Assembly: GCA_020859995.1 (NCBI GenBank) | Contig: JAJBVE010000018.1 | Coordinates: 1-49,742 of the forward strand | Length of the DNA stretch: 49,742 bases | Direction of reading: 5' to 3' | DNA from: Clostridiales bacterium | Lineage (GTDB): Bacteria; Bacillota; Clostridia; Lachnospirales; Lachnospiraceae | In this document: positions 17,700-26,390 of the stretch, one piece after another | Numbering within the stretch: position 1 is the stretch's first letter | How the letters are laid out: the number at the start of each line of letters is the position of its first letter | Notes under the pieces: model-generated | The model's database searches: none | What the model was told of the DNA's origin: nothing | What the model saw: the letters and a program-made list of their open reading frames with translations, nothing else | Made by a program: the position numbers and the translations under genes

Positions 17700-18719
17700 A
17701 TGCCAGAAAAAAAGAAAAAGAGAACTTTATCTGACGCGAACCTTCTGCTGCTGATCACCATTGTCGTCTTTTTTGTCATGTACATCGGCGCGGTAGTTCT
17801 TTTAGGCGGCGGCTTCCGCAAAGCCCAGATGTTCTTTAATATTCTGGACGCTAACGCGGGTCTGGTGATTACCTCCTGCGGCATGAGCCTGGTCATGATC
17901 ACGCAGGGCATTGACATTTCCATCGGCGGAGTTGTACGGCTGATTTGCATGTGCTGCGCGGTCAACCTGGAGCTGCAGAACGGCAATCCGTTTACCGCAT
18001 TCCTGATCGCGATGGGCATCGGCCTGGCTTTCGGCGTGGTGCAGGGCTTCCTGGTGGCTTACCTGGAGATTCAGCCGTTTATCGTTTCCCTGGCAGGCAT
18101 GTACTTCGCAAAAGGTCTGACGACCATCATTCACACCAACCCGATCAGTGTGACAAACGAGGCATTTAAAGCCCTGCGCAAGATCGAGTTTATCCTGCCT
18201 GGACTTGGCTATTACAACAAAAAGGGGACTTACATAAATACGACGATAGAGCTTGGTTCGGTGATTGCCCTGATTGTCGTGATCCTGATGTTCCTGATGC
18301 TGCGCTATACAAAATTCGGGCGTAATTTCTATGCGGTCGGCGGCAACAAGCAGAGCGCGCTGATGCTTGGTATCAACGTCAAGTTCACCAAGTTTATGTC
18401 GCATGTCATCTGCAGTCTCCTCGCGGGACTTGGCGGCTTTGTTTACTTCATGCACATCGGCAGCGCTGCGACCTCCAACGCGAACGGCATGGAGATGAAC
18501 GCGATCGCATCCTCCATCATCGGAGGGACGCTGCTGACGGGCGGCGTGGGCAATGTGATCGGCACCCTGTTTGGTGTACTGTCGCTGAACACGATTCAGA
18601 ACATCGTGTCCTCTATCGGACTGGATGACGCCTGGTGGACTGGCATCACGATCGCCGGCATGCTTTGCCTGTTCCTGATTATTCAGAGTGTGGTCATGAG
18701 CCGGACGAAGAAAAAGTAG
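17700..18719 (+). CDS. Sugar ABC permease, YjfF-like
   Basis: The second permease of the importer, 339 aa. It has the basic start MPEKKKKRTLSD, multiple membrane segments and family motifs SLVMITQGIDISIGGVV, LEIQPFIVSLAGMYFAKG and GGTLLTGGVGNVIGTL. ATG 17700 lies after AAAGGAGGTG. This binding protein-ATPase-two permeases order is that of E. coli ytfQRT-yjfF (galactofuranose), so a furanose or related sugar is the best guess. Confidence 0.93.
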   Translation: MPEKKKKRTLSDANLLLLITIVVFFVMYIGAVVLLGGGFRKAQMFFNILDANAGLVITSCGMSLVMITQGIDISIGGVVRLICMCCAVNLELQNGNPFTAFLIAMGIGLAFGVVQGFLVAYLEIQPFIVSLAGMYFAKGLTTIIHTNPISVTNEAFKALRKIEFILPGLGYYNKKGTYINTTIELGSVIALIVVILMFLMLRYTKFGRNFYAVGGNKQSALMLGINVKFTKFMSHVICSLLAGLGGFVYFMHIGSAATSNANGMEMNAIASSIIGGTLLTGGVGNVIGTLFGVLSLNTIQNIVSSIGLDDAWWTGITIAGMLCLFLIIQSVVMSRTKKK

Positions 18720-18740
18720 ATTGAAAGCGAAAAATCACAA

Positions 18741-18780
18741 AGGGAGCCGCAGTCCTGTCAAAAAGGAATGCGGCCCTTTC
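18741..18780 (+). terminator. Terminator of the sugar importer operon
   Basis: AGGGAGCCGCA pairs with TGCGGCCCT (one bulged A) around a 17-nt loop, followed by TTTC. It sits 21 bp after the last permease gene. Confidence 0.65.
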
Positions 18781-18950
18781 TATTTATGCGCAGGGCCGGA
18801 CAAGGAATATCCCATGCGAAGTGTGGGATGCCCGCATCCCGCAGTATAAGAAATTCTCCGATTGCGTCGGCAATCCTTATGGCACACCGCGCTCACATTA
18901 GACTTGGCAATTTTGACAGACTTTTTTCCCAAAACGCAGCTAATCCCATA
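18781..18950. other. Gene-free stretch before the Pho box
   Basis: No convincing gene. A short frame across it (from about 18768) lacks a ribosome-binding site, and its predicted protein looks random. The higher GC here than in the adjacent AT-rich promoter may mark an intergenic repeat or gene remnant; I cannot tell which from one copy. Confidence 0.3.
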
Positions 18951-18952
18951 CT

Positions 18953-19015
18953 TTTACACAACATTTACGCAAATCTTACATTTCTTTTGCATTTCCTTCT
19001 CATTTGTGGTAAGGT
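18953..19015 (+). promoter_or_regulatory. Four-repeat Pho box and promoter
   Basis: TTTACA (18953), TTTACG (18964), CTTACA (18975) and TTTGCA (18986) repeat with exact 11-bp spacing, the pattern bound by PhoP/PhoB. The last repeat overlaps a -35-like TTGCAT (18987-18992), and TAAGGT (19010-19015) follows 17 bp later. The target is a phosphate transporter gene. Predicted: activation under phosphate limitation. A leader of about 225 nt follows. Confidence 0.7.
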
Positions 19016-19247
19016 ATATTCGTTAAAAATTGCGCCACAGGTATCGTGCGCCTGCTGATGAAGAGGAGTAGTTATTGGCGCAGGAATAAAGTGCGGAAAT
19101 GGACAAGATAAAGGAAATCTACAGGCACATATGCGGAGCAATCCGCAGGCAGCGTAAATCAGGATGCACGTAACTGTCACCGTACAGGGCAGCTGCGGAT
19201 ACACACAAGGAGGAAGGGAGACAACGGCGTTTCCCTGAAAAAGACAG

Positions 19248-20894
19248 ATGGGTATAGGTAATATTATTTCATTATTTGGAAGTCTGGGCCTTTTTCTGTT
19301 TGGTATGAAATATATGGGAGAGGGACTGGAGCTTGCGGCGGGTCCGAAAATGAAAGACCTGCTGGAAACCCTGACGCGCAACCGGGTGATGGGCTTTTTG
19401 CTGGGCGCGCTTGTCACGATCGTGATTCAGTCGTCATCCGCGACTACGGTTATGGTCATGGGCTTTATCAATGCGGGTATTATGGATCTGGCCCAGGCGA
19501 CGGGTGTGATTTTCGGTGCCAATATCGGTACTACGATTACCAGTGTCCTGATTGCGCTGGATGTGTCCGGCATCGCGCCAGTCTGTATTTTTGCCGGTGC
19601 GGCGATGATGATGTATACCAAAAAGAAGCGCACCAGCTACATTGGCCAGGTTATCCTGGGATTTGGACTTCTGTTCCAGGGACTGCATTCCATGAGTACC
19701 GCGATGTCTCCTCTGAAGGACTCTCCGGCATTTCTGAATTTTATTACACATGCGACCAATCCGGCGCTCGGATTCATCATCGGCGTGATTCTCTGCGCTG
19801 TGATTCAAAGCTCATCCGCGGCGGTTGGTGTTGTGCAGGCGCTTGCCCTGCAGGGCCTGATGCCGCTTCATTTCGCTGCTTTTGTGATCTGCGGTATTAA
19901 CGTCGGTTCCTCGACGCCGCCGATTCTCTCTGCTTTCAACGCGAGAAACAATGCCAAGCGCGCCGCGCTGATCTATCTGATCTTCAACGTGGTCGGTGCT
20001 GTCATTTTTGTACCTCTTACGATTCTCCTTCCGATTACGGACTGGATCGAGGCGCTGGTGCCGAGCGCGATGTTCCAGATCTCTGTCTACCATATTTTAT
20101 TTAAAGTAGTGACAGGTCTGATTCTGTTGCCGATGACCAACGTGGTCGTGAAATGGACCTACCGTATTATCCCCAAACAGGCACATGAGAACGCCTTCCG
20201 CCTGGAATATATCGATAAAAACATGCAGGCGGCTTCCCCGGCTGTTGTGACGCTGCAGGTCGGCAGAGAGGTCGAGCGGATGGCAGGCCTTGTACGGGAG
20301 AACCTTTCCCGGGCCAGAGAGATTGTGAAAAACCAGAACATGGCCGGTGTGCAGCAGCTGCGCGATACCGAAGACGTAATCGATTATCTGGCTTCCGAGA
20401 TTACCGAGTATCTGACAACGATCAACGCTACCGAGATGCCGGCTTCCGTCTCGCGCTACATGACCAGCGCATTTAACGCGATCAATGATCTGGAGCGCAT
20501 CGGGGATCACGCGGTGGTGATCAGCGGACAGAATGAGACAAGCCTGGAAGCGGGTGAGCCATTTTCCGACCAGGCCAGAGACGACCTTCTGGAGATTTTT
20601 GATCTGGATCTGGCACTGTTTGACACCACGGTAGAACTGTTCTGCAAGCATAGCTTCACACCGGAAATGTGGGTGGATATCCGCAAGCGGGAGCATCGGA
20701 TCACGAAGAAGGCTTCTAAAGCGCAGGCCAGTCATATGGACCGCCTGAAGGCCGGGCAGTGCTCCTTCGAAAAAGGTCTCACCTTTGTTGAGATTCTCGA
20801 CAGCTTTGTACGTATCGCTAATCATTCCGTCAATATCGCGGAAGAGAGCGGCTCCGAAATGCTCAGCGGGATGCTGAGATCGGAGAATGGATGA
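19248..20894 (+). CDS. Na/Pi cotransporter with C-terminal PhoU-like domain
   Basis: A 548-aa member of the NptA/YjbB family that imports phosphate with sodium. The N-terminal 300 residues hold the duplicated PNaS repeats with the QSSSATTVM and QSSSAAVGVV signatures. Residues about 340-540 are helical and PhoU-like (FNAINDLERIGDHAV; SFVRIANHSVNIAE). ATG 19248 is the first start after an in-frame TGA. Its own ribosome-binding site is weak; a strong GGAGGAAGG lies about 30 bp upstream. The Pho box upstream fits phosphate starvation control. Confidence 0.92.
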   Translation: MGIGNIISLFGSLGLFLFGMKYMGEGLELAAGPKMKDLLETLTRNRVMGFLLGALVTIVIQSSSATTVMVMGFINAGIMDLAQATGVIFGANIGTTITSVLIALDVSGIAPVCIFAGAAMMMYTKKKRTSYIGQVILGFGLLFQGLHSMSTAMSPLKDSPAFLNFITHATNPALGFIIGVILCAVIQSSSAAVGVVQALALQGLMPLHFAAFVICGINVGSSTPPILSAFNARNNAKRAALIYLIFNVVGAVIFVPLTILLPITDWIEALVPSAMFQISVYHILFKVVTGLILLPMTNVVVKWTYRIIPKQAHENAFRLEYIDKNMQAASPAVVTLQVGREVERMAGLVRENLSRAREIVKNQNMAGVQQLRDTEDVIDYLASEITEYLTTINATEMPASVSRYMTSAFNAINDLERIGDHAVVISGQNETSLEAGEPFSDQARDDLLEIFDLDLALFDTTVELFCKHSFTPEMWVDIRKREHRITKKASKAQASHMDRLKAGQCSFEKGLTFVEILDSFVRIANHSVNIAEESGSEMLSGMLRSENG

Positions 20895-20992
20895 CAGGTT
20901 GCGGGTGCGGATTTATCAGGATACGCAATTGTGGCTTAGAAAATGGGAGCGGACTGTGTAGGAAGTGCGAACACGGAGACATCAGAAAACGG

Positions 20993-21021
20993 TTGACAAA
21001 AAAATAGGGGACTGCTATCAT
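20993..21021 (+). promoter_or_regulatory. glnA promoter
   Basis: TTGACA (20993-20998), 17 bp, then TATCAT (21016-21021). Identical boxes and spacing occur upstream of the glnQ-like gene. The predicted start site (about 21028) lies one base before the leader hairpin. Confidence 0.8.
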
Positions 21022-21028
21022 TTGGGCA

Positions 21029-21120
21029 GGATGAACAAGGGCGTTCTTCCTTTCTTTTAAGGGGGAACGCTTTCTTTACGCACGGGAGCGCCGCGCACTC
21101 GCTGTGAGGCTTTGTATTTT
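21029..21120 (+). promoter_or_regulatory. glnA leader: hexaloop hairpin overlapping a terminator
   Basis: GGATGAAC and GTTCTTCC (21029-21050) form a stem with one U-U mismatch around the hexaloop AAGGGC. Its loop end and 3' arm are also the 5' arm of a 10-bp terminator stem, GCGTTCTTCC/GGGGGAACGC (21041-21070, two G-U pairs), followed by TTTCTTT. The two folds exclude each other. A second, weaker hexaloop hairpin, CGC-ACGGGA-GCG (21079-21090), and a second stem with a T-rich tail (21091-21120) follow. Hexaloops with A at position 1 and G at 4 are the RNA element bound by ANTAR proteins, and an ANTAR gene lies just downstream of glnA. Binding is inferred. Confidence 0.65.
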
Positions 21121-21136
21121 ATAGAAGAGGTGGACT

Positions 21137-22468
21137 ATGAGTAAGTATACGAGAGCAGATATTTACAGGATTATTGAGGAAGAAGATGTGCAGTTTATCC
21201 GGCTGCAGTTTACGGATATGTTCGGTACTCTGAAAAATCTGGCTGTGACGGTCAACCAGCTGGACCGCGTCCTGGATAATAAGGTCACGTTTGACGGCGC
21301 TTCGATCGAAGGATTTGCGCGGATTGAACGCTCAGATCTGTGCCTGCACCCGGATCTGGATACGTTTCTGATCTTTCCCTGGAGACCGCAGAATGGCAAG
21401 GTGGCCCGCTTTATCTGTGATGTTTTCTATGCGGACGGTACTCCGTTCGGCGGGGATCCGCGTTTTATTTTGAAAAGTGTGATTGCGCAGGCCGAAGAGA
21501 TGGGTTTCCGGCTGGAGGCTGGGCCGGAATGCGAGTTTTTCCTGTTTCACACGGACGATGAGGGCCGACCGACCACGCTCACACACGAGCAGGCCGGCTA
21601 TTTTGACATCGCGCCGATTGACCTGGGGGAAAATGCCCGCAGGGATATGATTCTTACGATGGAAGAGATGGGCTATGTCGTGGAGTCCTCGCATCATGAG
21701 GCGGCTCCGGCACAGCACGAGATTGACCTGCGCTATGACGAGGCACTGCAGAGCGCGGACGGGATTATGACCTTTCGCCTTGCTGTAAAGACGGTGGCCA
21801 AGCGTCATGGTCTTCACGCGTCCTTTATGCCGAAGCCGGTCGCCGGTGTCAACGGCTCGGGCATGCATATCAATATGTCTTTGACAAAGGACGGGAAAAA
21901 TATATTCTATGATGCGGCAGATCCCATCCATCTGAGCCAGGAAGGTCGCTGGTTCATCGGGGGACTTTTAAAGCATATTCGCGCGGTGACCGCTGTGACG
22001 AATCCAATTGTTAATTCTTATAAAAGACTGGTGCCGGGATTTGAAGCACCGGTCCATGTCGCCTGGTCCGCGAAAAACCGTATTCCGCTGATCCGGATTC
22101 CGATTATGGGCAACGGTACAAAGCGCATCGAGCTGCGCAGTCCGGACAATGCGGCAAATCCTTATCTTGCATATGCAGTTTGCATGGCAGCAGGACTGGA
22201 CGGCATCCAGCACCAGATCATGCCGCCGGAAAATATGGACGAAAACCTTTACGCGCTGACGGCGGAGGATTTGAAGGCCAAAGGCGTCGAGCGTCTGCCG
22301 GTTACGCTTCTGGAGGCCGTTGAGGCGCTGGAAGAAGACCGCTTTATCTGCGGCGTCCTCGGCGAACACGTGACAAAACGCTACATGAAAGCGAAAAAGG
22401 AAGAATGGGAAGAATACCAGGCCAGCGTGAGCCAGTGGGAACTGGACCACTACCTGGCGAAGGTCTGA
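21137..22468 (+). CDS. glnA: Glutamine synthetase, type I
   Basis: Makes glutamine from glutamate, ammonia and ATP. At 443 aa it is the GSI-alpha length typical of Gram-positives. Visible motifs: FDGASIEGF, GPECEFFLF (metal ligand Glu), the HHEAAPAQHEID block, GVNGSGMHIN, the ATP-binding KRLVPGFEAPVHVAW, and RIELRSPDNAANPYL. The adenylylation-site region of proteobacterial enzymes is absent, as expected. AGAGGTGG precedes ATG 21137. It is controlled by the promoter and leader upstream. Confidence 0.96.
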   Translation: MSKYTRADIYRIIEEEDVQFIRLQFTDMFGTLKNLAVTVNQLDRVLDNKVTFDGASIEGFARIERSDLCLHPDLDTFLIFPWRPQNGKVARFICDVFYADGTPFGGDPRFILKSVIAQAEEMGFRLEAGPECEFFLFHTDDEGRPTTLTHEQAGYFDIAPIDLGENARRDMILTMEEMGYVVESSHHEAAPAQHEIDLRYDEALQSADGIMTFRLAVKTVAKRHGLHASFMPKPVAGVNGSGMHINMSLTKDGKNIFYDAADPIHLSQEGRWFIGGLLKHIRAVTAVTNPIVNSYKRLVPGFEAPVHVAWSAKNRIPLIRIPIMGNGTKRIELRSPDNAANPYLAYAVCMAAGLDGIQHQIMPPENMDENLYALTAEDLKAKGVERLPVTLLEAVEALEEDRFICGVLGEHVTKRYMKAKKEEWEEYQASVSQWELDHYLAKV

Positions 22469-22509
22469 TCGTTCTGTCATAGGGGCTTTAGGCAGACAGG
22501 AGGAATCAG

Positions 22510-23061
22510 ATGGCAAATGTAAATATAGTGGTAGCTTTTCCGAAGCCAGAGGACGCAAAAAATGTCAGAAACCTGCTGGTCCGCAGCGGCTATCCGGTCG
22601 GCGCTGTCTGTACCAGCGGCGCGGGTGCTCTTTCTGCGGCTGACCGGCTCGGAGCAGGCATCATTGTCTGCGGATATAAGCTGCCGGACATGATTTATTC
22701 AGAACTTTGCGAAGATATGCCTTCGTCCTTCGCGATGCTGCTGGTCGCGTCTGCCCGTGTAGTCGGCGAAGGGATTAAGGAAGGCGTGCTGCTGGTGACC
22801 ATGCCTTTTCATATCAATGATCTGCTGGACTCTCTGGAGACCCTGATCAGTAATCAGGAACGGCGCAGGCGGCAGAAGCGGATGATGGCTCCGCACCGCA
22901 GCGAGGAGGAAAAAAAGCTGATCGCAGACGCAAAATCTCTGCTGATGGAGCGCAACGGCATGACCGAGGAGGAAGCGCACCGCTACCTGCAGAAGACCAG
23001 CATGGACAGCGGCACGAACATGGTCGAGACCGCGCAGATGCTCTTTGCGCTGATGCGGTGA
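22510..23061 (+). CDS. ANTAR-domain RNA-binding antiterminator with pseudo-receiver
   Basis: A 183-aa protein. Residues 1-115 have the receiver fold, but the phospho-acceptor position reads CGYKLP, with Gly55 in place of Asp; the acidic pair is lost (VVAFPKPED) and the conserved Lys is Met98 (VTMPF). Residues about 128-183 are an ANTAR domain (EEKKLIADAKSLLMERNGMTEEEAHRYLQKTSMD). ANTAR proteins bind hairpin pairs in leaders and prevent terminator formation. It lies 41 bp after glnA with a strong AGGAGGAA site and is probably co-transcribed. Without a phosphorylation site it must sense nitrogen state otherwise, perhaps through protein contact (inference). Confidence 0.9.
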   Translation: MANVNIVVAFPKPEDAKNVRNLLVRSGYPVGAVCTSGAGALSAADRLGAGIIVCGYKLPDMIYSELCEDMPSSFAMLLVASARVVGEGIKEGVLLVTMPFHINDLLDSLETLISNQERRRRQKRMMAPHRSEEEKKLIADAKSLLMERNGMTEEEAHRYLQKTSMDSGTNMVETAQMLFALMR

Positions 23062-23083
23062 GGAGCTATTTAGTTCCTCAGTT

Positions 23084-23167
23084 TTGGAAAGAATCGAAGA
23101 AATTCTGGACATCCTGGAGAAGATTGCAAGTAAAATTTTTATTATGGATTATTCAAAAGCAGCTTGA
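23084..23167 (+). CDS. Possible small amphipathic peptide
   Basis: TTG 23084 opens a 27-residue frame (ERIEEILDILEKIASK core) that forms a strongly amphipathic helix. The open frame extends upstream to an in-frame stop inside the ANTAR gene, but no ATG or well-placed ribosome-binding site is present. It could be a chance frame or a remnant. Confidence 0.2.
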   Translation: MERIEEILDILEKIASKIFIMDYSKAA

Positions 23168-23194
23168 TTTACATGGAAAGCGGAGAAGACAAAA

Positions 23195-24193
23195 ATGAAA
23201 TTTACTAAAATGCATGGTTTGGGAAATGATTATGTCTACGTCAATTGTTTTAAGGAGCAGGTCGCAGATCCATCTGCAGCGGCGGTCCGCGTGAGCGACC
23301 GGCATTTCGGCATCGGTTCAGACGGTCTGATCCTCATCAAACCATCTGAGGTGGCAGATTTTCAGATGGAGATGTACAATGCGGACGGCTCGCTGGGCGC
23401 AATGTGCGGCAACGGGATCCGTTGTGTGGCGAAATATGTCTATGATTATGGCCTGACCGACAAGACACAGATCAGCGTGGAGACGAAGAGTGGTATCAAA
23501 TATCTGGATCTGACGGTGGAGGGACCGGAAGAGAAGGAGCCGCAGGCGGTTAAGACGGAGACGGCATACAATAGCAGTACTTCTGTACATATTGCGCTGG
23601 CAGCAAGAGGCCGGGTCAGCCGGGTGCGCGTGGATATGGGAAAACCGGTCCTGGATCCGGAGCAGATTCCGGTCAATACGGAGGTCTTGTATAAGAACCC
23701 TGCTAACAGAATGATCGCATGGTGCCTGTCAGGAGATTGCGCGCCCGATGACAAACCGGACATTCATACGCCGATCATCGGAGAGCCCTTTGAGACGGCC
23801 GGAATGAATGTCAACATCACCTGTGTCTCTATGGGCAATCCGCACTGTGTGGTGCCGGTAAGGGATGTGGACGGTCTGGACATAGAGAAAATCGGGCCGC
23901 AGTTTGAGAATCATCCGCTGTTTCCGGACCGGGTCAATACAGAATTCATCAAGGTGCTGGACCGGAAAACGGTACAGATGCGTGTCTGGGAGCGTGGTTC
24001 CGGGGAGACGCTTGCCTGCGGCACGGGGGCCTGCGCGGTGACGGTCGCCTGTATTTTAAATGGCTGGACAGAGGAGACCGTGACAGTGAAGCTGCGGGGC
24101 GGCGATCTGCAGATCACCTGGGACCGCGAAAAAGATACCGTCTTCATGACCGGACCTGCGGTGACCGTGTTTGACGGGGAAATACAATTATAA
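23195..24193 (+). CDS. dapF: Diaminopimelate epimerase with insertions
   Basis: Converts LL- to meso-diaminopimelate for peptidoglycan and lysine. Signature MHGLGNDYVYV at the N-terminus; catalytic cysteines C71 (MCGNGIRC) and C275 (ACGTGACA). At 332 aa it exceeds the common 275-285. Extra segments lie at about residues 108-140 (PEEKEPQAVKTETAYNSST) and about 165-195, the latter before the conserved NITCVSMGNPHC. The next gene dapL makes its substrate, so the pair supplies the DapL pathway. GCGGAGAAG precedes the start. Confidence 0.95.
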   Translation: MKFTKMHGLGNDYVYVNCFKEQVADPSAAAVRVSDRHFGIGSDGLILIKPSEVADFQMEMYNADGSLGAMCGNGIRCVAKYVYDYGLTDKTQISVETKSGIKYLDLTVEGPEEKEPQAVKTETAYNSSTSVHIALAARGRVSRVRVDMGKPVLDPEQIPVNTEVLYKNPANRMIAWCLSGDCAPDDKPDIHTPIIGEPFETAGMNVNITCVSMGNPHCVVPVRDVDGLDIEKIGPQFENHPLFPDRVNTEFIKVLDRKTVQMRVWERGSGETLACGTGACAVTVACILNGWTEETVTVKLRGGDLQITWDREKDTVFMTGPAVTVFDGEIQL

Positions 24194-24382
24194 TGCCCGG
24201 CTGATCTGTTTCATGTTCGCAAAATGGCTCCATATGCTGGCATTATAGAAATGGTGCAGCTGTGAAGGCGCTGAACGGTTATGAAACGACAGTCTGCATG
24301 GTTTTCATCAGAATAGAGCAAAGTAAAATTAAACGATCTTCAGTCAGTCGTTTATGATTTCATAAATAAAGAGGAGGCTTTT

Positions 24383-25609
24383 ATGTTTAAGATCAATGAC
24401 AATTATCTCAAGCTGCCGGGCAGCTATCTTTTCTCCACGATTGGGAAAAAGGTCAATGAATTTCAGGCGGCGCATCCGGACAAGACCGTGATCCGCCTTG
24501 GCATCGGTGATGTGACGCAGCCGCTTGCGCCGGTCATTATTGACGCGCTGCATGGGGCAGTGGATGAGATGGGCAGGGCGGAGACTTTCCATGGATACGC
24601 GCCGGATCTGGGCTACGAGTTTTTACGCAGTGCCATCGCGAAAAATGATTACACGGACCGCGGATGCGACATCGCGGCAGATGAGATATTCGTCTCGGAC
24701 GGCGCGAAGTGCGACTCCGGTAATATTCAGGAGATTTTCAGCGTAGACAATAAAATTGCTGTCTGCGATCCGGTTTACCCGGTTTATGTAGACACGAACG
24801 TCATGGCGGGACGCACAGGCACCTATGACTCGCAGACAGAGATGTGGAGCGATGTGATCTACATGCCGTGTACGGCAGCGAACAATTTCGCGCCGGAGAT
24901 TCCGAAGGAGACGCCGGATCTGATTTACCTCTGCTTCCCGAATAATCCGACCGGAGCGACCATCACCAAGGCACAGCTGCAGGAGTGGGTGGATTACGCA
25001 AACAAGGTCGGCGCGGTCATCATCTATGATGCCGCCTATGAGGCTTATATTTCTGAGCCGGATGTGCCCCACACGATTTTTGAGTGTGAGGGTGCCCGTA
25101 CCTGCGCGATCGAACTCAAATCTTTCTCCAAAAACGCGGGATTTACCGGGGTGCGTCTTGGCTATACGGTTATTCCGAAGGATCTGGTGGCTCATGTGGA
25201 CGGCAGGGATGTGATGCTTCATTCCCTCTGGGCGAGACGCCATGGCACCAAGTACAATGGCGCACCGTACATCCAGCAGCGCGCCGGCGAAGCGGTTTAT
25301 TCGCCGGAAGGCAAGGCACAGCTCGCGAAGCAGGTGGCTTATTACATGAACAATGCAAAGGTCATCAAGGAAGGGCTGCAGGAAGCCGGCTATACGGTAT
25401 CCGGCGGTGTGAACGCGCCTTATATCTGGCTGAAGACGCCGGACGGAATGACCTCCTGGGAATTCTTTGATTATCTGCTCGAGAACGCGAACGTCGTCGG
25501 TACTCCGGGATCCGGCTTCGGCCCGAGCGGGGAAGGATATTTCCGGCTGACCGCGTTTGGCACCTATGAAAATACCGTCGCAGCGCTGGAACGGATTAAG
25601 AAGATGTGA
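24383..25609 (+). CDS. dapL: LL-diaminopimelate aminotransferase
   Basis: A PLP enzyme converting tetrahydrodipicolinate directly to LL-diaminopimelate, bypassing the acylated intermediates. It has the DapL-type start KINDNYLKLPGSYLFS, LGIGDVTQPL, CFPNNPTGAT and the Schiff-base lysine K250 in SFSKNAGFTGVRLGY. Its length of 408 aa is normal. GAGGAGG precedes ATG 24383. The 189-bp gap from dapF holds no gene. Confidence 0.96.
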   Translation: MFKINDNYLKLPGSYLFSTIGKKVNEFQAAHPDKTVIRLGIGDVTQPLAPVIIDALHGAVDEMGRAETFHGYAPDLGYEFLRSAIAKNDYTDRGCDIAADEIFVSDGAKCDSGNIQEIFSVDNKIAVCDPVYPVYVDTNVMAGRTGTYDSQTEMWSDVIYMPCTAANNFAPEIPKETPDLIYLCFPNNPTGATITKAQLQEWVDYANKVGAVIIYDAAYEAYISEPDVPHTIFECEGARTCAIELKSFSKNAGFTGVRLGYTVIPKDLVAHVDGRDVMLHSLWARRHGTKYNGAPYIQQRAGEAVYSPEGKAQLAKQVAYYMNNAKVIKEGLQEAGYTVSGGVNAPYIWLKTPDGMTSWEFFDYLLENANVVGTPGSGFGPSGEGYFRLTAFGTYENTVAALERIKKM

Positions 25610-25621
25610 TGAAACGACTTA

Positions 25622-25646
25622 TCAGGGGCTGCAAAGCCCCTGATTT
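25622..25646 (+). terminator. Hairpin after dapL, weak terminator
   Basis: A perfect 9-bp stem (TCAGGGGCT/AGCCCCTGA) with a GCAA tetraloop is followed by only three T residues. It may attenuate readthrough or stabilise the dapL mRNA end; the next gene's ribosome-binding site follows within 10 bp. Confidence 0.5.
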
Positions 25647-25661
25647 AGCAAAGGAGAAGCA

Positions 25662-26390
25662 ATGAAACTGTTGATTATACGCCACGGCGATCCGGATTAC
25701 TCGATTGATTCCCTGACGGAAAAAGGCTGGAAGGAGGCAGAGTATCTGTCGGAGCGCATCGCAAAGCTGGATGTCCGCGATTTTTATGTCTCTCCGCTCG
25801 GACGCGCGAGAGATACAGCATCGCCGACCTTGAAAAAAATGAACCGTACAGCTACCCAGTGCGAGTGGCTGCGCGAATTTTCGCCCCGCATCAACCGGCC
25901 GGACCGCGAGAATTCTCCGGTTTCCTGGGACTGGCTGCCGCAGGACTGGACGGCCGACGAGCGCTTTTATCTGCCGGATCGATGGTATGAACCGTCCATC
26001 ATGAGCGAAGCGCATGTGAAAGAGGAATATGACTATGTGACCAGAAGCTTTGACGGGCTTCTGAAGCAATATGGGTATGTACGGGAGGGCCATCTCTACC
26101 GCACGGAACAGGGAAATAACGATACCATCGTCTTTTTCTGCCATTTCGGAGTCGGCTGTGTATTGCTTGCCCACCTGATCGGGGCCTCGCCGATGGTGCT
26201 CTGGCATGGCCTTTGCGCCGCGCCGTCTTCCGTGACCACGGTTGTGACAGAAGAACGCCGGAAAGGCATTGTGAGCTTTCGCGCGAGCGCGTTCGGGGAT
26301 ATCTCTCATCTCTACGCGAAAAATGAACCGCCTGCTTTTGCTGCCCGGTTCAGCGAGTGCTATGAGAACGAAAATGAGCGGCTGGACTGA
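25662..26390 (+). CDS. Histidine phosphatase family protein
   Basis: A 242-aa phosphatase of the phosphoglycerate-mutase-like superfamily. The phosphohistidine motif LLIIRHGDPDY is at the N-terminus, SPLGRARDTA carries the second Arg, and FFCHFGVG has the second His. Substrate unknown; members include phosphoserine and sugar-phosphate phosphatases. A strong AAAGGAGAA site lies right after the hairpin. Confidence 0.85.
   Translation: MKLLIIRHGDPDYSIDSLTEKGWKEAEYLSERIAKLDVRDFYVSPLGRARDTASPTLKKMNRTATQCEWLREFSPRINRPDRENSPVSWDWLPQDWTADERFYLPDRWYEPSIMSEAHVKEEYDYVTRSFDGLLKQYGYVREGHLYRTEQGNNDTIVFFCHFGVGCVLLAHLIGASPMVLWHGLCAAPSSVTTVVTEERRKGIVSFRASAFGDISHLYAKNEPPAFAARFSECYENENERLD

Noticed and set aside
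18768-19058. 96-codon frame after the sugar operon
   Set aside because: It runs across a terminator and the Pho box promoter and has no ribosome-binding site.
19099-19173. 24-codon leader peptide before the phosphate transporter
   Set aside because: The start has only a weak ribosome-binding site and there is no run of regulatory codons; not enough to call it.
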